Notes: generated from the letters alone by a model not told the origin. DNA of 64,000 nt from an uncultured Paracoccaceae bacterium (GCA_947498985.1 CANMMF010000004.1:248001-312000), one strand, 5' to 3'. Shown: positions 8,900 through 18,104, counted from the first letter of the stretch. Program-made: numbers and translations.

Positions 8900-9745
8900 T
8901 TAAAACCCGGCCCTTGTGCCCAAAACCACGCGATCGCGTCCGGCAAGATCGGGGATCACCCGCACGCCGCGCAATCCTGCCCGGCTCATCAGCTTGGACA
9001 CCGGCCCGCCCTGACTGGCGCCGATCTCGACGATCAGGCGTCCACCGGGGGCCAGCCAGGTGGTGAGACCGGCCAGGATCGCGTGATAATTCGACAACCC
9101 GTCGGATTCGTCGGTGAGCGCCAGACGCGGTTCGTGGTCGCGCACTTCGGGCGCCAGGAACGGGATCTCGTGCAGCGCGATATAGGGCGGGTTGGAGACG
9201 ATCAGATCGAACTGCTCCGCCTCACCTTCGAGCGCGCGGTACCAGCTGCCTTCACGCAGCTCTGCGCGATCCTCGAGCTTGAGCGCGTTGCGGTTCCAGA
9301 ACGCCACGTTGAGCGCGGCGGGGCTGATATCGGTGCCGATCCCCACCGCCTCCTGCCGCTCGGAGAGCAGCGTGAGCAGCACGCAGCCCGACCCGGTGCC
9401 GAGATCGAGCACCGAGGCAAACGGCTCGGCCAGCGCGACCTCGATCAGGGTTTCGGTTTCGGGCCGCGGGTCGAGCACTTCTGGTGTGACCAGAAACTCG
9501 CGGCCGTAAAAGAGACGCCGCCCGGTCAGATGGCTGACCGGCACGCGCTCGGCCCGGCGCTCGATCATGACGTTGAAGACCACCGCAAGCTCCGGATCGA
9601 CCTCTTCGGGCAGAAACAGCGTGAGCCGCCCGGGCGGCACCTTCAGCACATGGCTCAGCAGCCGCCGCGCGTCGCGCCCGGGATCGGGGATCTCGGCGGC
9701 GGCCAGCGTCGCAGTGCCGCGCGCCACAAGCTCAGCGCCGCGCAT
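8900..9745 (-). CDS. prmC: peptide chain release factor N5-glutamine methyltransferase PrmC
   Basis: Methylates the glutamine of the GGQ loop of release factors 1 and 2, which raises termination efficiency. The 281-residue protein has an N-terminal helical substrate-binding domain (1-90, ending 'GRRLFYGREFLVTPEVLDPRPETE') and a Rossmann methyltransferase domain with 'VLDLGTGSGCVLLTLL'. The catalytic 'VSNPPYIA' motif is at about 183-190. It begins 9 bases after the stop of prfA, its substrate gene, so the two are co-transcribed. Confidence 0.95.
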   Translation of the reverse strand: MRGAELVARGTATLAAAEIPDPGRDARRLLSHVLKVPPGRLTLFLPEEVDPELAVVFNVMIERRAERVPVSHLTGRRLFYGREFLVTPEVLDPRPETETLIEVALAEPFASVLDLGTGSGCVLLTLLSERQEAVGIGTDISPAALNVAFWNRNALKLEDRAELREGSWYRALEGEAEQFDLIVSNPPYIALHEIPFLAPEVRDHEPRLALTDESDGLSNYHAILAGLTTWLAPGGRLIVEIGASQGGPVSKLMSRAGLRGVRVIPDLAGRDRVVLGTRAGF

Positions 9746-9754
9746 GGCTGCACC

Positions 9755-10804
9755 TCATGACTGCATCTCGGCCAGCAGGCCCGCCTGATGCTCGGCGGTG
9801 AGCGCGTCGATGATCTCATCGAGATCGCCACCCATCACCTGATCCAGCTTGTAGAGCGTGAGCCCGATGCGGTGATCGGTCATGCGCCCTTGCGGAAAAT
9901 TATAGGTCCGGATCCGTTCCGACCGGTCGCCGGAGCCGACCTGCGCCTTACGGTCGGAGGCGCGCGCATCATCGGCCTTGGAACGCTCCAGATCAAAGAG
10001 CCGCGCGCGCAGCACCTGCATGGCGATCTCGCGGTTGCGATGCTGCGACTTTTCCGACGAGGTCACCACGAGGCCGGTGGGCAGATGGGTGATGCGCACG
10101 GCGGAATCGGTGGTGTTGACGTGCTGGCCGCCGGCGCCCGACGCGCGCATCGTATCGATGCGCAACTCGGAGGGGTCGATCCGGATGTCGACCTCTTCGG
10201 CCTCGGGCAGCACCGCCACGGTGGCGGCGGAAGTGTGGATGCGCCCGCCGCTTTCGGTCTCCGGCACCCGCTGCACGCGGTGCACACCGGATTCGAACTT
10301 GAGCCGGGCAAAGACGTTCTCTCCGGCGATGCGCACCACCAGCTCGCGCAGACCGCCAAGGTCGGAGAGCTGCTCTTCGATCACTTCCCATTGCCAGCCG
10401 CGCGCCTCTGCATAGCGCTGATACATGCGCGCCAGATCACCGGCAAACAGGGCCGCCTCATCCCCGCCGGTGCCGGGGCGGATCTCGAGCACCGCGGGGC
10501 GGGCATCGGCGGCGTCGCGCGGCAGGAGCGCCAGCTGCACCGCGTGTTCCAGCTGCGGCAGGCGGGCGCGCAGATCGGGCAGTTCCTCCTCGGCGAGCGC
10601 ACGCATCTCGGGATCGTTCAGCAGGCTTTCGGCCTCCTCGATCTCGGCGGTCACGCGCTCCCACTCGTCGATCCGGGCCACCACCGGGCGCAGATCGGCA
10701 TATTCCCGGCCAAGCGCCGCGATGTCGCCGTCGCCGCTGGCCATGCTGGCCTCGACGAATTCCAGTCGTTCCTTGATTTGCCGCAGCCGGTCGAAGGGGA
10801 TCAT
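9755..10804 (-). CDS. prfA: peptide chain release factor 1
   Basis: RF1 recognises UAA and UAG in the ribosomal A site and triggers peptide release. The 349-residue protein has the helical N-terminal domain. The stop-codon recognition region follows ('[21 protein letters not shown]', in which PET matches the RF1 Pro-x-Thr tripeptide). The GGQ loop ('[19 protein letters not shown]', about 220-240) comes next. The PET tripeptide distinguishes it from RF2. It is followed directly by prmC, which modifies its GGQ glutamine. Confidence 0.96.
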   Translation of the reverse strand: MIPFDRLRQIKERLEFVEASMASGDGDIAALGREYADLRPVVARIDEWERVTAEIEEAESLLNDPEMRALAEEELPDLRARLPQLEHAVQLALLPRDAADARPAVLEIRPGTGGDEAALFAGDLARMYQRYAEARGWQWEVIEEQLSDLGGLRELVVRIAGENVFARLKFESGVHRVQRVPETESGGRIHTSAATVAVLPEAEEVDIRIDPSELRIDTMRASGAGGQHVNTTDSAVRITHLPTGLVVTSSEKSQHRNREIAMQVLRARLFDLERSKADDARASDRKAQVGSGDRSERIRTYNFPQGRMTDHRIGLTLYKLDQVMGGDLDEIIDALTAEHQAGLLAEMQS

Positions 10805-10876
10805 CCCGCTGACTTGCCCGCCCGGAGGCGTGCGGTCAATCCCTGACGTTCCTTGCGGCGGGTTCGGGCACCGCCA

Positions 10877-11287
10877 CTACGGCTCTGCGTTCAGCTCCGA
10901 CAGCCAGCCTTCGACGCGCGCCTTGTTCACACCCAGATCCGCCTGTCCGAAGCGCTGCCGCGACCAGAGCTCCACCTTGTCATCGGCGAGCTGCAGCGTG
11001 GCGTAATCGGGAAAGCCCATCCATTGCGAGCGCGTGACATAGGTCACATGGCCCTCGGACGGCGCACCGGCCAGCACTTCGGTGCGCGGGGTCTCCAGGA
11101 TGATCGAATGCAGCGCCTGCAGCGAGCCTTCGCCGCCGGGGATCAGCCGGCGCACACCGGTGGCCAGATCCTGATCGGTGGTGACTTTCGGATCCACATG
11201 CCAGACCGCGGGGTCCGACGGCGCGAAGCGGATCCAGGCCAGCGCACCGATGGCCAGAAGAACAATAAGGTAAAATATCATGCGCAC
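10877..11287 (-). CDS. DUF1499 family protein
   Basis: The 136-residue product has an N-terminal membrane segment or uncleaved signal (residues 3-18, 'IFYLIVLLAIGALAWI'). The DUF1499 core follows, with 'DPAVWHVDP' and 'VTYVTRSQWMGFPDYATLQL', and the conserved 'LGVNKARVEGWL' near the C-terminus. The biochemical role of DUF1499 is unknown. I kept the GTG at 11287, which has a GCGGGA about 6 bases upstream. An ATG at 11281 would shorten the protein by two residues and is also possible. It is on the same strand as prfA, 72 bases upstream of it. Confidence 0.8.
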   Translation of the reverse strand: MRMIFYLIVLLAIGALAWIRFAPSDPAVWHVDPKVTTDQDLATGVRRLIPGGEGSLQALHSIILETPRTEVLAGAPSEGHVTYVTRSQWMGFPDYATLQLADDKVELWSRQRFGQADLGVNKARVEGWLSELNAEP

Positions 11288-11428
11288 GATGTATCCCGCT
11301 GCGTGATGTCTGTTCTGGGCTGCTCAGGGTGAGCCATGCCATGGCGGGTGGCGATTCTGGAAGGGCTGGCGGGCGATTGACGCAAAATACCGCGGCTTGA
11401 CGCCGATGGTGCGGTGAAGGCGGCAGGC

Positions 11429-12391
11429 TCAGCCGCGCCGCGTCGCGGCCCAGAGGCACAGCAGATCGGTGGCCACATGGGCCCCGGCAATCGCCGTGAT
11501 GCCCGCGGGATCGAAGGGGGGCGAGACCTCGACCACGTCGCCGCCCTTGAGATCGACGCCCGCCAGCGCGCGCAGAATGGCCGAGGCCTGATGGCTGGCC
11601 AGCCCGCCCCAGACCGGTGTGCCGGTGCCCGGCGCAAAGGCCGGATCAAGCGCGTCGATGTCGAAGGTGATGTAGCAGGGCGCGTCGCCGACGATCTCGC
11701 GCGCCCGGGCCGCGATGTCGGCGGGTGTCATCGCGTGGCAGGCGGGCGCGTCGAGGATGTGGAAGCCCAGCGGGTCGGGATTGTCGGTGCGGATACCGAT
11801 CTGCACCGAGCGGTCGGGTTGTACGATCCCCTCCCGCGCGGCCTTGTACATGAAGGTGCCGTGATCGACGCGCGCGGCATCGTCATCGGCCCAGGTGTCG
11901 GTATGGGCGTCGAACTGAATGACGCTGAGCGGGCCATGGCGCTCGGCATGCGCGCGCAGGGCCCCCAGCGTCACCGAATGATCGCCGCCGAGACAGATGC
12001 AGGCGGCGCCCGCCTGCAGGATGCCCCGCACATGCGCCTCGATCTGCTGCGGCACCAGCGCGGGTCGGGCGTAGTCAAAGGCCATGTCGCCGTAATCGGC
12101 GATGGCAAACTCGCTGAGCACATCGAACCCCCAGCCGTAAGGCGCGTCGCAGGGCTGCAGCGCCGAGGCCTCGCGGATCGCGCGCGGGCCCAGACGGGCG
12201 CCGGGCCGGTTGGTCACCGCCTGATCGAAGGGCAGCCCGGTCACCGCGATATCGACCCCGGCCAGGTCCTTGCTGTAACGGCGGCGCAGGAAGGAGGGCG
12301 CGCCCGCAAAGACATTCTCGAAGGACGGCCCCCTGAGGTCGCTGCGTGTGAAGGCGTGGTCGATCTGGGTCCGGGCGTCTTCAAGGCTCAT
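11429..12391 (-). CDS. speB: agmatinase (ureohydrolase family)
   Basis: Arginase/agmatinase-fold enzyme expected to hydrolyse agmatine to putrescine and urea at a two-manganese centre. The 320-residue protein carries the metal motifs in order: 'CLGGDHSVTLG' (His ligand), 'QFDAHTDTW' (Asp/His/Asp ligands) and 'TFDIDALDPAFAPGTGTP' (Asp ligands). The length and the 'GARLGPRAIREAS' N-terminal motif match SpeB. Several roseobacter paralogues act on guanidinobutyrate or related compounds, so substrate identity is inferred. AAGGA lies 7 bases before the ATG. The M20 amidohydrolase gene lies upstream on the same strand. Confidence 0.85.
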   Translation of the reverse strand: MSLEDARTQIDHAFTRSDLRGPSFENVFAGAPSFLRRRYSKDLAGVDIAVTGLPFDQAVTNRPGARLGPRAIREASALQPCDAPYGWGFDVLSEFAIADYGDMAFDYARPALVPQQIEAHVRGILQAGAACICLGGDHSVTLGALRAHAERHGPLSVIQFDAHTDTWADDDAARVDHGTFMYKAAREGIVQPDRSVQIGIRTDNPDPLGFHILDAPACHAMTPADIAARAREIVGDAPCYITFDIDALDPAFAPGTGTPVWGGLASHQASAILRALAGVDLKGGDVVEVSPPFDPAGITAIAGAHVATDLLCLWAATRRG

Positions 12392-12420
12392 GACGGGGTC
12401 CTTTGGGTCGGGCGTGGCAA

Positions 12421-12488
12421 GGGGGGCGCTGCCCCCCGCCGCAGCCAGGCTGCGTCTCCCCCCGGCGGTATTTCGAAAGAGAAGAAAC
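12421..12488 (+). repeat. dispersed hairpin + CCGGCG-TATTT-GAGAAGAAA element, copy 2
   Basis: A palindrome of G6 and C6 runs (12421-12437) is followed by a second short hairpin (GCAGCC..GGCTGC) and then CCCCCCGGCGGTATTTCG with an AAAGAGAAGAAA tail. It matches the element before rsmA (6921-6970) and the inverted one at 63794-63844. It lies between two minus-strand genes, so its purine tail does not precede a start codon here. Confidence 0.75.
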
Positions 12489-12505
12489 GCAATCGGGTGG
12501 CGGCG

Positions 12506-13669
12506 TCAGGGCAAGGGTGAGGCACGTTCGATCAGGCGGGCAAAGAACGAGGCGCCGACCGGGGCGATCTCGTCGTTGAAATCGTATTGCGGGTGGTGGC
12601 AGGTCGCGGTGTCGCCCTGCCCCAGGAAGAGATAGGCGCCGGGGCGGGCTTCGAGCATGTAGGAGAAATCCTCTCCGGGCATGATCGGCGGCGCGTCGTC
12701 ATCGACCGCCTCCGCGCCCGCCACCTCGCGCGCCACCGAGGCGGCAAAAAGCGCCTGTTCGGGGTGGTTGATCGTGGGCGGGTAGCCTTCCACGTAGTCG
12801 AGCCGCGCCGTCATGCCGAAGCTTTGCGCCTGGAACGTGGCGATTTCGGCCATGCGTTCCCGGACCACCGCCTGCACCTCCTTGTCGAAATAGCGCACCG
12901 TGCCGTTGATTGTGGCGGTGTCGGGTACGATGTTCATCGCGGTGCCGGTATGGATCTGGGTGACCGAGACCACCAGCCGCTCCAGCGCGTCGACATTGCG
13001 GCTGACGATGGTCTGCAAGGCCTGGGTGATCGAGGCCGCGGCGATCACCGGATCGCGGGTCTGGAACGGCATCGCGCCGTGGCCGCCCTTGCCCTGGATC
13101 TCGATGGTGAACTCGTCCACCCCGGCCAGGAGCGCGCCCTGGTTGGTCATGAAATGGCCCGGCGTCTCGCCGGGGCTGTTGTGGATGCCGTAGACCTCGG
13201 CGATGTCGAACCGGTCCATCATGCCTTCCTCGACCATGATGCGCCCGCCACCTTCGTTTTCCTCGGCAGGCTGGAAGATGAGCGCCACGCGGCCTGCGAA
13301 ATTGCGCGTCTCGGCGAGGTATTTCGCGGCCCCCAGCAGCATCGTCGTATGCCCGTCATGGCCGCAGGTATGCGCCATCCCCGGCACCCGAGAGGCCCAG
13401 TCGGTGCCCGAAAGATCCTGCATCGGCAGCGCATCCATATCGGCGCGCAGCCCGATGGTGCGGCCCGGTGCCCTGCCCTCGATGATCGCCACCACGCCGG
13501 TGCGCGCGATGCCGGTATGGATCTCGGTGATGCCAAACTCCCTGAGCCGCTCGACCACAAATTCCGCGGTCTTGAAGCAATCGAGCCCCAGTTCGGGGGT
13601 CTGGTGCAGGTGACGGCGCCAGCCCGTCATCTCGTCGGACAGGGCCGCGATGGAGTTTACGATGGGCAT
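12506..13669 (-). CDS. M20 family amidohydrolase (hippurate/amino-acid amide hydrolase type)
   Basis: Zinc-dependent hydrolase of N-acyl amino acids or related amides; the substrate is not evident. The 387-residue protein has the M20D signatures: 'HLHQTPELGLDCFKTAEFV' near the N-terminus, 'LRADMDALPM', 'HTCGHDGHTTMLLGAAKYL' with metal-binding Cys/His residues, 'FQPAEENEGGG' with the catalytic/metal glutamates, and 'MPGEDFSYM' near the C-terminus. The lid/dimerisation domain is about 185-300. The start at 13669 follows a GGAGAGA Shine-Dalgarno; a longer frame to 13972 lacks family similarity. The gene is divergent from mazG. Confidence 0.88.
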   Translation of the reverse strand: MPIVNSIAALSDEMTGWRRHLHQTPELGLDCFKTAEFVVERLREFGITEIHTGIARTGVVAIIEGRAPGRTIGLRADMDALPMQDLSGTDWASRVPGMAHTCGHDGHTTMLLGAAKYLAETRNFAGRVALIFQPAEENEGGGRIMVEEGMMDRFDIAEVYGIHNSPGETPGHFMTNQGALLAGVDEFTIEIQGKGGHGAMPFQTRDPVIAAASITQALQTIVSRNVDALERLVVSVTQIHTGTAMNIVPDTATINGTVRYFDKEVQAVVRERMAEIATFQAQSFGMTARLDYVEGYPPTINHPEQALFAASVAREVAGAEAVDDDAPPIMPGEDFSYMLEARPGAYLFLGQGDTATCHHPQYDFNDEIAPVGASFFARLIERASPLP

Positions 13670-13850
13670 GATGTCTCTCCTTTGCGTGCCACACTGCCCG
13701 CCGCGCGCGGCAAAAGGAAGGGCTGATACAACGGCGACGGGCCTGCGGGCCAAGATGCGGGCCACGGGCCGGCGCCCTTGCCCCGGTTTGACTGGACACG
13801 GCGCCATCGATCTCGCATCCCTTGGCGGCACGGAACTGCCCGGGGGCCCC

Positions 13851-14654
13851 ATGAGCGACGATCTGATCCACAACCCGAAAGGCGGCATGCCGCGTCTGCT
13901 TGCGATAATGCGGCGGCTGCGCGACCCCGAGACCGGCTGCCCCTGGGATATCGAGCAGAGTTTTGCCAGCATCGCACCCTACACGATCGAGGAGGCCTAT
14001 GAGGTGGCCGATGCGATCCAGCGCGAGGCCTGGGACGAGCTCAAGGGAGAGCTCGGGGATCTGCTCTTTCAGTCGGTCTTTCACGCGCAGATGGCCGATG
14101 AGGCCGGGCTTTTTGACTTCGGCGATGTGGCGGACACGATGTCGGACAAGATGGTGGCGCGGCATCCGCATGTCTTCGGCGCGGAAAGCCGGGAGAAATC
14201 CGCCGCACAGCAAACGCGTGACTGGGAGGCGATCAAGGCCGCCGAACGGGCGGGCAAGGCCGAAACCGGCGTGCTGGACGGGGTGGCGCTGGGGCTGCCC
14301 GCGCTGATGCGGGCGGTGAAGCTGCAAAAGCGCGCCGCACGGGTCGGGTTTGACTGGCCGTCAACAGAGGAGGTGATCGACAAGATCGTCGAGGAGGCGC
14401 AGGAGCTGCGCGAGGCGGATGATCCGGCGCACCGGGCCGAGGAGTTCGGCGATCTGCTCTTTGTCATGGCCAATCTGGCGCGGCATCTGAAGATCGATCC
14501 CGAAGAGGCGTTGCGCGCGGCCAACGCCAAGTTCAGCCGCCGCTTTCGCGCCATCGAAGCGGCATTGGCCGAGGACAACCGCCGCCCGGAAGACAGCTCG
14601 CTTGCGGAGATGGACGCGCTCTGGGACGCGGCGAAGGCGCGGGAGAAGTCATAA
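13851..14654 (+). CDS. mazG: nucleoside triphosphate pyrophosphohydrolase MazG
   Basis: Hydrolyses NTPs or dNTPs to monophosphates and pyrophosphate, a house-cleaning function that also affects the stringent alarmone pool in E. coli. The 267-residue protein has two MazG domains, as in E. coli. The first is at about 20-115, with 'CPWDIEQSF', 'TIEEAYEVADAI' and 'ELGDLLFQSVFHAQM'. The second is at about 150-250, with 'VEEAQELREA' and 'EEFGDLLFVMANLARHL'. Both carry the acidic E-E-x-x-E/E-x-x-D metal motif. The ATG at 13851 is immediately upstream of conserved sequence but has only a weak Shine-Dalgarno. Confidence 0.92.
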   Translation: MSDDLIHNPKGGMPRLLAIMRRLRDPETGCPWDIEQSFASIAPYTIEEAYEVADAIQREAWDELKGELGDLLFQSVFHAQMADEAGLFDFGDVADTMSDKMVARHPHVFGAESREKSAAQQTRDWEAIKAAERAGKAETGVLDGVALGLPALMRAVKLQKRAARVGFDWPSTEEVIDKIVEEAQELREADDPAHRAEEFGDLLFVMANLARHLKIDPEEALRAANAKFSRRFRAIEAALAEDNRRPEDSSLAEMDALWDAAKAREKS

Positions 14655-14886
14655 GACGCGCTGGCGGTGATTGATCGGGAAACCAATGACCCGCGTGCCG
14701 GTGATGAGCCGGTTTGGACGCGGGTCTGATCCAAGCGGGCGTCTGCCCGGCAGATTGGCGGTTCGGGGCGCGAGGCCGTCCATCGCCATTGCAAAGACCA
14801 AGGCGCGCATCCGACATCTGATGCACCGCCGACCCTGACTGTGGCGCCTTGTCCCGCCGGACAAACGGCCCGCATGACCGCCGGTC

Positions 14887-15630
14887 TCACCGGAACTCGG
14901 CGGCCTTCTCGTAGCCCGATTGCGCGATCTCCAAAGCGTCGCCCAGCGAGAACACCTTGCGCATCAGCGCGCGACCGACGATGGCGCCCGCGATATTGGG
15001 CACGTAGCGCAACCGGGAGACGTCATCGAGCGTGTCGACCAGACCGCTGGCAAAGACCGGGTGGCGAGTGCGGCCAGCCAGCGCCGAGATCACGCCCAGC
15101 TGCTTGTCCACTTCCGAGTCATCTGCATCGATATCGGTGATCACCACCCCGGCCAGCGGGCTGCCTGCGTAATCGTCGAGGAATGTGCCCGGCTCCAGCA
15201 GGCTCTCGCTGGTCCAGCCATGGGTCATCAGCTTGCCCTGCCAGATGTCGAGCGACAGCACAACCATGTCGGGATAGGTATAGGCCAGCGCCTTCACGGT
15301 TTCCGAGGCCCGCGCCGCCAGCGTGCCGATGACAACCTGACCGGCACCCTTGCCGATCCACTCCGCCGCCTGTTCGGCCGAGCGCATGCCGCCGGCCACC
15401 TGCACCGGCACACCGGCCTTGCGAATGATCTCTTCGATCAGCGCGACATTGCCCTGCCCGCCCTGCAGCGCGTCGAAATCGGTCACGCGCACGCGCTCCG
15501 CCCCTGCCTCGACAAAGCCCAGCACGGTCTCCACCGGGTCCAGATGCCAGCGCATCGGGTCGTCGAACTGGCCCTTGCGCAGGGTCACGCAATGCCCGTT
15601 CAGAAGCTCGATTGTCGGAATGATCTGCAT
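14887..15630 (-). CDS. HisA/HisF-like TIM-barrel protein, divergent HisA paralogue
   Basis: The 247-residue product aligns along its length with the histidine enzyme HisA but is clearly atypical. The first catalytic Asp (in the usual 'PAIDL') is Glu here ('PTIEL'). The second catalytic Asp is kept ('SLDIWQGKLMTHGW'). The phosphate-binding 'T-D-I-x-R-D-G' loop has become 'TDIDADDSE'. 'GGGI' is 'AGGM', and the late 'ASGGV' is 'ASGLV'. Canonical HisA is usually encoded in a his cluster, which is not present here. I infer a paralogue that may have another substrate. The start is chosen at the ATG preceded by GGAG; ATGs at 15636 and 15642 are alternatives. Confidence 0.75.
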   Translation of the reverse strand: MQIIPTIELLNGHCVTLRKGQFDDPMRWHLDPVETVLGFVEAGAERVRVTDFDALQGGQGNVALIEEIIRKAGVPVQVAGGMRSAEQAAEWIGKGAGQVVIGTLAARASETVKALAYTYPDMVVLSLDIWQGKLMTHGWTSESLLEPGTFLDDYAGSPLAGVVITDIDADDSEVDKQLGVISALAGRTRHPVFASGLVDTLDDVSRLRYVPNIAGAIVGRALMRKVFSLGDALEIAQSGYEKAAEFR

Positions 15631-15817
15631 GGCCATCTCCATCGCCTTGCCGCATGCCGGACAACCTAGAGCGAAAGCGCGCCGCCGCCACGTTCAGAGG
15701 CGACCGCGTGCATCCTCAAAACGGCACGCCATGCCGCCTCCGCTGCCCGGCCCGCGACTCTGGCCCAAAAAAACCCGTGCGTCCAAAATCCCGCGCTCCC
15801 CGCAAACCCGCGCGCGC

Positions 15818-15851
15818 AAAAAAAAACGGCGCCCCCGGAAGGACGCCGTCT
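15818..15851 (-). terminator. rho-independent terminator of acpP
   Basis: Read on the minus strand, ACGGCG and CGCCGT arms with further internal G-C pairs enclose a short TTCC loop and are followed by a run of nine or ten T residues. It lies about 35 bases downstream of the acpP stop and is in the right orientation to end the fabD-fabG-acpP side. Confidence 0.85.
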
Positions 15852-15885
15852 TTGAACCCGGCCGGACGCTCCGGCAGAGGCGCGC

Positions 15886-16119
15886 TTACTGCGCGTTCTT
15901 GATGAAGCTCACCGCATCGCCGAAGGTCTGGATCGTCTCGGCGGCGTCATCGGGGATCTCGATGCCGAACTCTTCCTCAAAGGCCATGACCAGCTCGACC
16001 GTGTCGAGGCTGTCCGCGCCCAGGTCGTCGATGAAGGACGCGCTATCGGTCACTTTCTCTTCTTCGACGCTGAGATGCTCGACCACAATCTTCTTCACGC
16101 GCTCCGCGATGTCGCTCAT
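15886..16119 (-). CDS. acpP: acyl carrier protein AcpP
   Basis: Small acidic carrier of fatty-acyl intermediates in type II fatty acid synthesis. The 77-residue protein contains the phosphopantetheine attachment motif '[20 protein letters not shown]', with the modified serine at about residue 37, and starts with the family sequence '[20 protein letters not shown]'. It lies downstream of fabG and fabD on the same strand with its own candidate promoter and a strong terminator, as expected for a very highly expressed gene. Confidence 0.97.
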   Translation of the reverse strand: MSDIAERVKKIVVEHLSVEEEKVTDSASFIDDLGADSLDTVELVMAFEEEFGIEIPDDAAETIQTFGDAVSFIKNAQ

Positions 16120-16271
16120 GTCTTATCCTCACTCTTGCGGGCGCCTGCAGCACCCTTGGTCTTGCCCTTGCCCCACCGGGGTGGCTTTGGTTGCCCTTGC
16201 GGGCGGAACTGATCGGGTTGGCCTCGAAACGGAACTGGAAACAGTGGCACCCCGGGCCAAAATCTGGGGGG

Positions 16272-16299
16272 CCTATAACACAAGGCAGCGGGATGGCAA
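16272..16299 (-). promoter_or_regulatory. candidate sigma-70 type promoter for acpP
   Basis: On the minus strand TTGCCA (16294-16299) and TATAGG (16272-16277) are separated by 16 bases, close to the housekeeping consensus. It lies in the 262-bp fabG-acpP interval, about 150 bases before the acpP start, and would allow acpP to be transcribed separately from fabD-fabG. Inferred from sequence only. Confidence 0.4.
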
Positions 16300-16330
16300 A
16301 TGCTTTCCCATGCCGCGCTGCCGCACGAGT

Positions 16331-17068
16331 TCAGAGCATCGCCATGCCGCCGTTGACGTGCAAAGTGGTGCCCGTCACATAGCCCGCCTCGGGGCTGGAA
16401 AGATAGAGCACGGCGGCGGCAATCTCGTCCGGGCTGCCCATCCGCGCGCTGGGGATCTGGCCCAGGATCGCGGCCTTCTGATCGTCGTTGAGCTTGTCGG
16501 TCATGGCGGTCTCGATAAAGCCCGGCGCCACGGCGTTCACGGTGATGCCGCGGCTCGCCACTTCGTAGGCCAGCGATTTCGACATGCCGACCATGCCCGC
16601 CTTGGCGGCGGCATAGTTGGCCTGGCCGGGATTGCCGGTGGCGCCGACCACCGACGAGATGTTCACGATGCGGCCCCAGCGCGCCTTCATCATGCCGCGC
16701 ATCACCCCCTTGCAGAGCCGGAAGGTCGCGGTGAGATTGACGTCGAGCACGCTTTGCCACTCGTCTTCGGACATCCGCATGAAGAGGTTGTCGCGGGTGA
16801 TGCCTGCATTGTTGACCAGGATATCGACCGCGCCCATCGCCTCGGCGGCCTGTTTCGGCAGCGCGGTCACCGCATCGGCGTCCGAGAGGTTGCACGGCAG
16901 GACATGGGCGCGCTCGCCCAGATCCGCGGCCAGCGCCTCGAGCGGTTCGGTGCGGGTGCCCGACAGTCCGACATGCGCCCCGGCGCCGTGCAGCGCTGTG
17001 GCAATCGCACCGCCGATGCCACCGGAGGCCCCGGTGACCAGCGCGGATTTGCCTGTCAGATCGAACAT
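16331..17068 (-). CDS. fabG: 3-oxoacyl-[acyl-carrier-protein] reductase FabG
   Basis: NADPH-dependent reduction of 3-oxoacyl-ACP in the fatty acid elongation cycle. The 245-residue short-chain dehydrogenase has 'LVTGASGGIGGAIA' (cofactor loop, residues 9-22), 'NNAGITRDNLFMRM', and the catalytic Ser-Tyr-Lys set 'NISSVVGATGNPGQANYAAAKAGMVG'. It ends in the family sequence 'YVTGTTLHVNGGM'. A GGGAGAAG ribosome binding site precedes the ATG at 17068. A longer frame to 17191 would run into the fabD-fabG spacer. Confidence 0.96.
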   Translation of the reverse strand: MFDLTGKSALVTGASGGIGGAIATALHGAGAHVGLSGTRTEPLEALAADLGERAHVLPCNLSDADAVTALPKQAAEAMGAVDILVNNAGITRDNLFMRMSEDEWQSVLDVNLTATFRLCKGVMRGMMKARWGRIVNISSVVGATGNPGQANYAAAKAGMVGMSKSLAYEVASRGITVNAVAPGFIETAMTDKLNDDQKAAILGQIPSARMGSPDEIAAAVLYLSSPEAGYVTGTTLHVNGGMAML

Positions 17069-17168
17069 GTTCTTCTCCCTCTCGTGCCGCTCGTGCTGCG
17101 GGTCATATGGCATCGCGCCCTGCGATGGGCAAGCGCCGCGCCGTTTCGCATGTGTGCCGGTGGGGCTG

Positions 17169-18104
17169 TCAGAGGCTTTCCTTCGCGGCACTCACATCCG
17201 CCGCAGAGCCGATATTGCGCACGCCCGCCTCGCGATGGATGCGGCGCACCATGCCCGAGAGCGCCTTGCCGGCGCCGATCTCCCAGAACTCGGTCACGCC
17301 CTGCGCCACCATCCATTCGACCGATTCCCGCCAGCGCACGACGCCGCAGATCTGGTCGATGAGCAAGCCGCGGATGCGGGCCGGATCGTCAACCGCCTCG
17401 GCCAGCACATTGGCGACCAGTGGCACGTTCGGCGCGGCGATCTCGACGCTTTGCAGCTTGTCGGCCATCTCGCGCGCGGCGGGCTCCATGAGCGCGCAGT
17501 GAAACGGCGCGCTCACCGGCAGCAGCACGGCACGCTTGGCGCCCGCCTCTTTGGCCAGCGCGGCGGCGCGTTCCACGGCGGCCGCGGTGCCGGAGACCAC
17601 CACCTGCCCGGGATCGTTGTCATTGGCCGCCGAGACCACATCGCCCTCCGCGGCCTTTTCGGCCACCGCGCGCACCTGCTCGAGCCCCAGCCCGAGGATC
17701 GCCGCCATCGCGCCTTCGCCCGGCGCCACCGCGGATTGCATCGCAAGGCCGCGCGCCCGCAAGAGCCGCGCCGCATCCGCGACGCTGAGCGCCCCCGCCG
17801 CCGTCAGCGCGGAATATTCGCCAAGCGAGTGCCCGGCCACATAAGACGCCGCGTCGATCCCGATGCCTTCGGCCTGCAGCGCGCGCATCGCCGCCATCGA
17901 GGTGGCCATCAGCGCGGGCTGCGCGTTCTGCGTCAGCGTGAGCGTGTCGATCTCCCCCTCCCAGATCAGCGAGGAGAGCCGTTCGCCCAGGGCCTCGTCG
18001 ACCTCGTCAAAGACCGCGCGGGCCTCCGGATAGGCCTCAGCGAGATCCCGCCCCATGCCGATGGTCTGGGCGCCCTGCCCGGGAAAGATGAATGCGCGTG
18101 CCAT
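17169..18104 (-). CDS. fabD: malonyl-CoA:ACP transacylase FabD
   Basis: Transfers the malonyl group from CoA to acyl carrier protein, supplying the extender for fatty acid synthesis. The 311-residue protein begins 'MARAFIFPGQGAQTIGMGRDL' and has the nucleophile motif 'VAGHSLGEYSAL' (Ser about 92). It also has 'PVSAPFHCALM' with the catalytic His, and the C-terminal 'FWEIGAGKALSGMVRR'. It is followed by fabG and acpP in the classic order. Confidence 0.96.
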   Translation of the reverse strand: MARAFIFPGQGAQTIGMGRDLAEAYPEARAVFDEVDEALGERLSSLIWEGEIDTLTLTQNAQPALMATSMAAMRALQAEGIGIDAASYVAGHSLGEYSALTAAGALSVADAARLLRARGLAMQSAVAPGEGAMAAILGLGLEQVRAVAEKAAEGDVVSAANDNDPGQVVVSGTAAAVERAAALAKEAGAKRAVLLPVSAPFHCALMEPAAREMADKLQSVEIAAPNVPLVANVLAEAVDDPARIRGLLIDQICGVVRWRESVEWMVAQGVTEFWEIGAGKALSGMVRRIHREAGVRNIGSAADVSAAKESL

